NCBI GenBank assembly: GCA_024516035.1
Contig: CM044959.1
Location: 18,682,525-18,746,524, forward strand
Source of the DNA: Bactericera cockerelli
Lineage: Eukaryota; Arthropoda; Insecta; Hemiptera; Triozidae
DNA: 64,000 nt
Reading direction: 5' to 3'
The position numbers and the translations under genes were made by a program. Numbering within the stretch: position 1 is the stretch's first letter; each line of letters opens with the position of its first letter. Below are positions 56,600-64,000 of the stretch, one piece after another. The notes beneath the pieces were generated by a model that was given only the letters and a program-made list of their open reading frames with translations, ran no database searches and had not been told where the DNA came from.

Positions 56600-56920
56600 T
56601 TTCAAGTTATTAGCCTCATCTGCTCGTTTGGAGAATCAGGGGTTCACCAAAATCTGACTCGATTCTCTGACTCTTTTTCGAGAAAAAAATTGGCCGTGCC
56701 CCAAGTGCGATTAATTTATCCTTTCCACCCTTCTCCCTGCGCCCGCGGTGATATGTTTCATTCCGTGTGCCCCCGGGACTCGGGTAATTAAATACGTCAT
56801 TAACGATAAGATATAATGGGCCGCGCTGTTCATACATCATTAGGAACTGTCGGCCGGGACAGCTATTACCGCGGCTGTTGTGCTCTTGTTTTTACACACC
56901 CTAGATTTTCTTTTTCTCTC
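56600..56920. other. GC-richer single-copy island
   Basis: Unlike its AT-rich flanks this stretch has CCCTGCGCCCGCGGTGATAT, CCCCCGGGACTCGGGTAATT, GGGCCGCGCTGTTCATACAT and CTGTCGGCCGGGACAGCTAT. GTAATTAA and CATTAACGATAAGATA are possible homeodomain and GATA sites. No SINE or tandem features. It is a candidate conserved noncoding element; sequence alone cannot prove it. Confidence 0.4.
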
Positions 56921-57409
56921 TGTCATCCAAGATTATTTTTTGGCACCACTTATTGGTATTTTGTTTGCAAGCGAGATTGAAGCATAAGAGGCTGTAATGT
57001 TAGTTGCTCAAATTAGCTGTTGATATATATAATGGGACTATGTACCTTTCCTTCTAATATGACTGACCAAGGGCTGAATTATATATAAAAAAAGGATCAT
57101 CATAAAGATGAGCTAAGCTCTACCTCTTTAGGGACAGTCTGGTTTATCTTATATGGACGAAGTGAGACATTGTCTAACCCACCAGGTTGGGTAATAATTT
57201 TAGTTAGACCATAGGTCAGTTTATAGGACTACATGTTTTAAGGAATATTAAGATCTATGCTAAATATGGTGAGTAATTTGCGCTTTACATCAATTTCTGT
57301 GTGAAATATCATGAATGTATATGTATTATGTTTACTGAGCTTTAAAAAGATTGAAGAACCTTTATTATTTAAGGAATTCTGATAATACCTATTTCGAAAT
57401 TTTCATTGA
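56921..57409. other. Intergenic, no gene seen
   Basis: AT-rich. A short match to the MITE end (GGGCTGAATTATA) lies at 57072-57084. Confidence 0.45.
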
Positions 57410-58957
57410 ATTCAAAGAAATGTCTCTCATGTTGATGAAGAATTTTATTTTCTACCTGCCTCACAGGATACCCTGTACAATATCATTTCTTCTCTAACTA
57501 AAAAAAAGGGTAGGGACAAATACGGGTTAAATTTGGATTTAATCTCAAACATTCAAGATATAATTATAACTGCACTTATGAAATTAATCAACTTGTGTCT
57601 CGCTGAGGGTACATTCCCTGATTGTCTTAAAATCGGTCTCATTCATCCGATTTATAAAAGAGGTGATATAAATGACCCCTCAAATTATAGGCCTATTTCT
57701 ATCCTACCAGTCATCAGCAAAATATTTGAAAAATTTCTGTCCGACCAAATTTGTTCTTACTTTAACTATTTTAAACTCTTCTCTCCTAATCAGTTTGGTT
57801 TCAGAAAATCTCTTTCAACAACTGATGCCATTGACTTTTTTAATAAATTTATATCGCAAACATACGATGAAAAGTTATATTTACATGCAACCCTATGTGA
57901 TCTTTCACGTGCTTTTGAATGTTTAAACCATTCGATCTTATTAGAAAAGCTCAAGCATTATAAATTTAATAATCTCAGTATTAATCTAATGGCATCTTAT
58001 TTGGAGAGAAGGTGTCAACAAGTACAGTTAGGGAACACTGTCTCAAACATAAAAATAGTATCCACGGGCGTGCCGACCGGTTCCATCTTGGGGCCCCTCC
58101 TCTTCTTGTTGTACATCAATGATCTTCCTGTTAACCTGCCCCAGTCGGCTAATGAAATGATTTTTGCTGATGACTCCACCCTTTTCGTACAAAGTACAAA
58201 TGAGAACTCATTACTGGCCAAAAGTAGGGAAACTCTACAGCGGGCACAGGACTGGTTTAATAGTAATAGGTTGCATTTAAATCGCACAAAGACACAGGAA
58301 ATTGTTTTTAGTTTACGTCGAATAAACTTCCCTTTAAACCCTCCTAATGTAAAACTTTTAGGATTTTTTATTGATCCCCAGCTAAAGTGGCATGCCCACA
58401 TTGATCATGTCGCGGGCAAGTTAAATAGTCGATTGTTTTTACTTCACCAATTAAAAAATCAAGTTTCTCCCACTGTATTGAAAAATGCATATTATGGTTT
58501 ATTTCATTCCTTACTATCATATGGATTGCTTCTCTGGGGCCATACCACTTACAGCCAAAAATTATTCATTCTACAGAAAAAAGCAATCCGTATTCTGGGT
58601 AGACTGCCATATAATGAACATGCCAAACCAAGAATGGAAATTTTAACACTCCCATGCATGTTCATTATTCAGTGTCTAACCCATTTAAAGAAGCATAGGG
58701 ACCAATATACTTCATTTGAAAATGTCCACTCTCATAATACGAGGCATAGAAATAACTTAGTCATTAATAATCATCGTGTTAATGCAGCTCGAAATGGTCC
58801 CAATTATCATGCTATTATATTGTTCAACAAATTGCCCCCACATATCAGGGACTTGCCACCAAAGTTATTTAAAACATGTATCACTAATTTTCTTAAAAAG
58901 CAGGCTTTTTATTCCTTAGAAGAATTTTTGAGTTGCAGCTTGAGTGATATGGTCTAA
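57410..58957 (+). CDS. Non-LTR retrotransposon reverse transcriptase, 5'-truncated, otherwise open
   Basis: The frame is open from 57410; no start codon is credible because the element is cut here, and the first leucine-type start is at 57533. Counting from 57533, RT motifs are: NYRPISILPVISKIFEK at 51-67, CDLSRAFECLNH at 122-133 (catalytic D123), GVPTGSILGPLLFLLYIND at 179-197, and FADD at 211-214 (D213, D214). A thumb follows with LLGFFIDPQLKW, then the C-terminal part with HSHNTRHRNN and ILFNKLPPHIRDLP. This layout is known from arthropod and other invertebrate jockey/CR1-type LINEs. The endonuclease domain is missing. Two positions differ from the usual consensus: E for D in AFE-C, and T for Q in PTGS. 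It makes cDNA from its own RNA when complete; this copy cannot move alone. Confidence 0.9.
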   Translation: MQRNVSHVDEEFYFLPASQDTLYNIISSLTKKKGRDKYGLNLDLISNIQDIIITALMKLINLCLAEGTFPDCLKIGLIHPIYKRGDINDPSNYRPISILPVISKIFEKFLSDQICSYFNYFKLFSPNQFGFRKSLSTTDAIDFFNKFISQTYDEKLYLHATLCDLSRAFECLNHSILLEKLKHYKFNNLSINLMASYLERRCQQVQLGNTVSNIKIVSTGVPTGSILGPLLFLLYINDLPVNLPQSANEMIFADDSTLFVQSTNENSLLAKSRETLQRAQDWFNSNRLHLNRTKTQEIVFSLRRINFPLNPPNVKLLGFFIDPQLKWHAHIDHVAGKLNSRLFLLHQLKNQVSPTVLKNAYYGLFHSLLSYGLLLWGHTTYSQKLFILQKKAIRILGRLPYNEHAKPRMEILTLPCMFIIQCLTHLKKHRDQYTSFENVHSHNTRHRNNLVINNHRVNAARNGPNYHAIILFNKLPPHIRDLPPKLFKTCITNFLKKQAFYSLEEFLSCSLSDMV

Positions 58958-59106
58958 CTCACAATTTACTTAGTTTGTTACTTCTTAAATTCTATTATGT
59001 CTTCTTTTTCTTCCTCTACCCCATTTCTGTATCTGTATTTGACTTGTGTAAACAAATTTGTAAATTTGATGTACATCAATAAATAAATCTTATCTTATCT
59101 TATCTT
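58958..59106 (+). repeat. LINE 3' UTR with (TCTTA)n tail
   Basis: After the stop codon the stretch runs to GTACATCAATAAATAAATCT and ends TTATCTTATCTTATCTTA. A short-repeat tail instead of poly(A) is known for several jockey/CR1-group LINEs and marks the 3' end of this insertion. Confidence 0.85.
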
Positions 59107-60689
59107 AAAAAAAAACAAAATAATATACGAATAGATAAAATCCAAAGATACACTTTCAAAAAGATTTCATTGTATTACATCATTCATATATGTATTTAAA
59201 TTAACAAAGTAATACTCGAGAAAGTAGAGCTGCAATAATGTAGAAATATCTATTTGTAAGTTGTCAAGTGCTCAAACATAACTGAAATGGCCTTACGATA
59301 AGCATGGACGTCGTAAAAATAGTGGACGAAGCCAAGCAAGCACATGATATTCATGTAAGGTAATCTAAAACATAGGTAACAACAGCACACTTAACACTTA
59401 CAACACCGTCATATCATAATAGCCTACTTGTCATATGTATCTTAACAGCATGTTTTACGATACAAAAAATCAACACAAGAAGGACTGAGCAGAAGAAGAA
59501 GAAGAAACATACGCCAACTAAATAAACGAACAACCATTTTAAATAGAAACTGGAATACATGCGAGATAAAACCACATCAAATACAGAATTAAACATTATT
59601 GGTGATAAAACAAATCAAGAAGATTACTTTAATTTAAATATTTATTAATGAAATAAAAATAAACAACAAGTATTTTATTAAAAGACAATGAAATTAGAAA
59701 GATAAGGAGAGATAGACGAGAGGACAGAGTTACAACCGCGCTAAACATTACAGAACATGTAAATGCACTTAGACAGAACAAACTCGGCGCGGTGATATTC
59801 CAACAGATCGTTACAATATTTATCATCATACCAGGTCTCGCCGAAGCAATGGACCAGATGATACACAAGAAGTGGACATTAGCTCTGGGCGTAACATTAA
59901 AGATACTATGATGTTCATCAGATGGAAATAAGAATCTATGTTTTTCACAAAGCGGAACAAAAGTCTCGGCGGTGGGTCGAAACATATCTCAAAATTTAAC
60001 TCTAGATAATTTAGGAAATTCGTCAAATAATTTAAAAATACATGTTCACATTTGTTTTATTACAATTAGTAAAAAAATATTGGATACAGCAAGTGACAGA
60101 TTAGAAACCAATCTATTAATCACAAAACTGAAAGAGCTCCCAAAAGAATGTCAGACACATAACTTGTGCTTCATACTCCTGCATCAAACACAAATGGTAT
60201 AAATCTACAAATACTAGATTATCTTAAAACTTCAAAAGTATAGGTTCCCATTGAAGTTTTTTTTTTCTTTTAGGCGCTATTTTAGTTAAAATTTGTAATT
60301 GTTTAGCTTTCCATTAATCGGCACAAAATGTTCATTCAACTGGATTGCTTGAATATTCCACAAGTAGAAATTCCATGAGCACTAAGACAGTGAAGAAGAA
60401 ACCCTGATGTTTGTTCCAAGTCTATCACTGGATCCTGTACAGACTGATCTATCGAGTGTCATTAATCCAATAGAGTTGGATCATTGCCACGTTTGTATCA
60501 CTGAATAAATTTCGTTTTCAATTTTGAGACTTTAAAGATGTTCTGCTTTTTTTGCTGGGTCGTAGATTTTTTTTTTCTGCAGACGGTTTTTTTCTCTCGA
60601 CTGGAAAACATTTTCTGGTATCAGTTGGTGTGCGCCGATTTTCTGTTCTCTGTTCTACAAGCAGGACATGAGCACTATAAATAATACCA
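59107..60689. other. Intergenic, no gene seen
   Basis: Frames at 59629-59985 and 59972-60202 have no domain. AT-rich throughout. Confidence 0.45.
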
Positions 60690-61080
60690 GGACATGGCCA
60701 CTCAGGAGACAGGTCTCAGGACCAAGGACCGTCCCCAGGGAACGACAACTGAGGGGACATAAATCTGCTATCCGAGTTCATTCATAAATTGTATCCTTCT
60801 AATGAGGAGATTATTCGGGCGAGAGAGATGTTTTCCCTGACGTCTTGTAGAGTACCCTGCAGGGGTTGCCCGGGCATGGTCCAGTATTGATCGCTAATGT
60901 ATTCTCTCCTGCTTGGATTGGATCACATTAATTGTTGAATTTGGACTGGGGCGTCATTTATTTTATGTGTTGCAGCCTTAATGTGACTGCAAGTTGTTTC
61001 AGCGCCATGGCATGCGCTATTGAAAAAGGAATCGTAAATAAAGCTATTCTCATGATAACATACTTTAAGTTGTTGAAGAT
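60690..61080. other. GC-richer single-copy island
   Basis: Noncoding sequence that stands out from its flanks: AGGACCAAGGACCGTCCCCA, GAGATTATTCGGGCGAGAGA, CTGCAGGGGTTGCCCGGGCA, GCGCCATGGCATGCGC. It includes GGTCTCAGGACC-type dyads and TAATG/TTAATTG words. A candidate cis-regulatory or conserved noncoding element. Confidence 0.4.
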
Positions 61081-62726
61081 GGAAGATATTCCCCAAATAT
61101 TTCACATCTGATTTTCTTAAACTTGACTCAAAAAGTTGACTCCATATAGGAAATTCTCAATATAGGAAATAGGTAAACCACAATATAAAAAGAGGAAACA
61201 CACGAGTTATAACTCAAAGATGGTGTTAAAATCATTAAATGCACACATTTCTAAAGCGCCTAACGCTGGAGCAGTATAAAACAGCCCAAGTGAAATTCTA
61301 AAGTACTCTAGGATCAAAACTGTCCTGCAAAAAATTTCAGATTCAGGGAGATTATGAATCTGTCTCAGGCTGTACATAAATACTAAATATCATATAGTAC
61401 TCACTACTCAGTTAAGGTCTAAGACTCTCATTATCCTAGAAGTCTTAAATAGAGAAACACCCATAACAACATAATCGACCTAGTGGCCTTCAATAGATTC
61501 ATCTCGAATCCCGGACACCTATAATCAGCCCAGTCCATACGAACACCTATAACGCCTCAGCTCTCGTTATCACTGGCAAACCATCGGAAGCCCCACTGCT
61601 ATCACAGCAGCATCAGGCATTCCACCCACTTTGCCAGAAGCGTCAAAATTCTAAAGTACCGTGACGATATATTAGGAGTTTTAATAATATTTTAATTTTA
61701 TTAATATTAATATCCAAGTATATTGCACAGAAGATATCTATATTTATGAATGTTTTAGTATAGATCTTTTTGAGAAAAAAAAACTTGAAATCATTAAATA
61801 TTACCAGCAAGCGTCCATCAGAAGATATTGTGCTTGAATATTATAAATTCTCTTATCTTGACTCCTTTTTTTTATAGAGATACACACAAATTTATACATT
61901 TTTTTATTCAGCCAAGAATATAATATTCATTGCTTCTGGTAATAAAGTTTTGTGTAAAAATTCTAATAATGCTGCTGCTAACTTTTTATTCTTCGACAAA
62001 GTCTTCACACTGCTTTCTCTTTACATCATTTTAAGCTCAAATGTACAAACTTTGAACAAGTACATATACTACTCATGGGAAAGTAATTGCACATACTTCA
62101 TGCATTCGATTAGAACTTATATTTTACAGATCATCACAAGGCTATTTTAGGTACTAGTATGGTTCCAAATATTTTCAAAAACATAGGTATTCCAAATTAT
62201 GTACATAATTCATAGTTTACAATTTAATATAGAGTTTTTTTTAATTTCTAGTAGAATAAAAATCTCAATTTATACGTACTTTTTGACATATTTTGAATAG
62301 TTCTATTACTTTTTTAGTTCTCTAAGATCTAGGAGTTACATATTTAGTTAACATCTTTTATATTGGATTGGGTGTCTAGATGAACTATATTGAATATCTT
62401 GAAGTTAAACAACAATAATACAGTAGGTATTGCAATATAATCGATAATCTCTACCGTCTGCACTGATGCAACCAGCCATCAGGTTATCTTTTGTTGTACT
62501 TTGTCCCAAATACACAAACATATGAAACATTGTGATGCCCAGGCGTCTGATGTCATCAAGCAACACAACAGCAATCGACATCAGTGAAAAGCACATTCAA
62601 AACTCTTTTGTCCGTTGTAAAGGTTGTTATTTGAATAGATATATTGGTACGTAAATTAAAAATAATAATAATAATATATGACCATTAAATTAACTGCCGT
62701 ATTGGAGACTAATAAAGTCTTTTCAT
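61081..62726. other. Intergenic, no gene seen
   Basis: AT-rich, no domain in any frame, (AAT)n at 62663-62675. Confidence 0.5.
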
Positions 62727-62890
62727 TATTCCTAGCAGTATGACCCACGAAGACATTATAATATTATGTGGAATTAAACAAATCGCCCGAATTGTGGAGG
62801 ATAATTGTATGTCCGGCTGGGTTTGAACCCACGACCTTGGCATCTCTGGATTGCAGAGGATTCGGGCCTTAGCACTGACTATTCCTGGCA
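62727..62890 (-). repeat. SINE3 copy, diverged
   Basis: Minus strand: AGGAATAGTCAGTGCTAAGG, GTCGTGGGTTCAAACCCAGC, then ACAATTATCCTCCACAATTC and TTCCACATAATATTATAATG. More mutated than the copies at 13571 and 44522. Confidence 0.78.
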
Positions 62891-62959
62891 TAATATCAAA
62901 GGGATTTGAAAATAGAGATGACCAATATTCCTAAAACAATTCGCATCAAAGCTCATCAT

Positions 62960-63318
62960 GTTGGCATGAGAAACAGCTGAAGTACAATGTGCTTCATATT
63001 ATCAGAAGGATACCGGGGTAAGACTTGGCACTTTTCCATCTTGCAAAGGATTCATCGGATCATGTCTGCATATGTATAGAAGATTCATTGGAACTTAATT
63101 TTTGCAAACAAAATCGGATGACGGTTGGCAATTGTAGAAACGAAAAAAAATCATGTTCAGTAATTAAATTTGATGTAACAAAACGTAAGACGGCCAAAGT
63201 CTCAAGTGGAACGCTGACTTGGCCACATCATGTCTTGGCATATGATCAGAAGATTCGGGGATGAGAGACTTGGCCACATCATGTCCTGGCATATGATCAG
63301 AAGGATTCGGGATGAGAG
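62960..63318. repeat. Degenerate ~51-bp repeats
   Basis: Two close copies of ACTTGGCCACATCATGTCYT, GGCATATGATCAGAAG and ATTCGGG(G)ATGAGAG lie at 63217-63318. Diverged relatives are visible at about 62998-63036 (ATCAGAAGGATACCGGGGTA) and 63055-63092 (GATCATGTCTGCATATGTAT). Confidence 0.8.
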
Positions 63319-64000
63319 GAGTACCGAAGCTGAAGAATTTCAATTTCACAACCATATTTTTAAAGTTTACCAAGTAAAAAAAAATCTTAATGTACATTAT
63401 ATGATTTATGAAATTGATACGTCATAAAGAAACTAATGTTTTCTTGTGTTTGCAACAATAACTATGCTTTCTACACAGTTAGGACTTGGGTGTCAATGTG
63501 GGTTCAACATATTCAATTTCTAAAGAGAAATAATTTACTGCGCTTAATGAGATATTTAACATAACATCATTCAATTATTATCATCATTTTCTTCAAAACT
63601 ATTTCAATTTAGAACATGGTATATTAGACAACATCCAAGATAATGATTATGATCAATGGCATCATTACTGACCTTAGACAATGTCTTCAATAGATAGAGG
63701 TCAGACCTCATGTTGATGGACACATAGTCGTAGTTCCGACCACTGTTAACAAAACAATCCCCAGCATAAATCATTTTCCATGTTCTCTCCCCTCTGTACT
63801 CTGTTACCGTAAAAGAAACCAGTGTTTTAATTGCTAGAAACACAGACTATATGTGTTCAAGGCTTGTAGAACGTCGCTGGTACAACGTTCAGCCTACATT
63901 GCAAAACATGCTAGTAGAACATTAAACGAAACATGGTCGAGACAAGCAGGGAGGGGGGCTAGAGGCGTCTTAAGCCGACTATGGAGCGCAAGATTTGCCC
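63319..64000. other. Intergenic to window end, no gene seen
   Basis: AT-rich; the 79-codon minus frame at 63604-63843 is unrecognised. The last 60 bp are GC-richer and could begin another element beyond the window. Confidence 0.45.

Noticed and set aside
58015..58401. 128-codon minus-strand frame
   Set aside because: Shadow of the LINE reverse transcriptase.

Overview
The window looks like gene-poor, AT-rich nuclear DNA of an invertebrate, most likely an arthropod. Evidence for this is: spliceosomal introns with GTAAGT/AG borders; Pol III tRNA genes with nuclear-type A/B boxes; non-LTR retrotransposon proteins of animal type; a large load of tRNA- and 5S-derived SINEs; GA, CA and ATT microsatellites; and a 3'-tail repeat (2101-2346) of a kind common in arthropod genomes. 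No ordinary cellular protein gene could be supported. The species cannot be named from this window.

Layout. 1-5.2 kb: an R2-type endonuclease relic directly behind a good tRNA-Glu(CTC) gene, and a second LINE relic near 3.6 kb. 5.2-11.5 kb: a nest of repeats, namely SINE pieces, a 359-bp MITE, and a 5.3-kb element with 36-bp perfect inverted termini that contains a decayed ORF and two large minisatellites (about 112 bp and 135/137 bp units). A 5S rRNA-derived SINE with an exact 16-bp target duplication sits on its right edge. 11.5-33 kb: noncoding DNA with many SINEs, short hairpin repeats, tandem duplications, a tRNA-Arg(ACG) gene and a few GC-richer islands that could be regulatory. 44-64 kb: more of the same, plus a MITE with perfect 40-bp termini, an array with one inverted unit, and a 5'-truncated LINE with an open reverse transcriptase (57.4-59.1 kb).

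The main system is a 10.7-kb DNA transposon of the CACTA/EnSpm (CMC) type at about 33276-43962. Both genes run leftward. The first is a four-exon gene for a 647-residue SAM-domain protein related to the SAMD3-like family; all exon joins keep the frame. The second is an intact 809-residue transposase with an N-terminal zinc-finger pair and a DDE-type core. The outer arms hold different subterminal repeat arrays (64-bp units left, 163-bp units right), rich in GCATA/TATGC words, with TGACGTCA sites in both arms and a perfect 31-bp-arm palindrome on the left. The termini read CACGGTG and CACGCTG inside TA dinucleotides. The inferred system is a two-protein transposon: a transposase plus a SAM-domain partner, acting on structured subterminal arrays.

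A second theme is SINE modularity. 5S-headed and tRNA-headed SINEs in this window share one internal domain, so the same body has been joined to two kinds of Pol III promoter.
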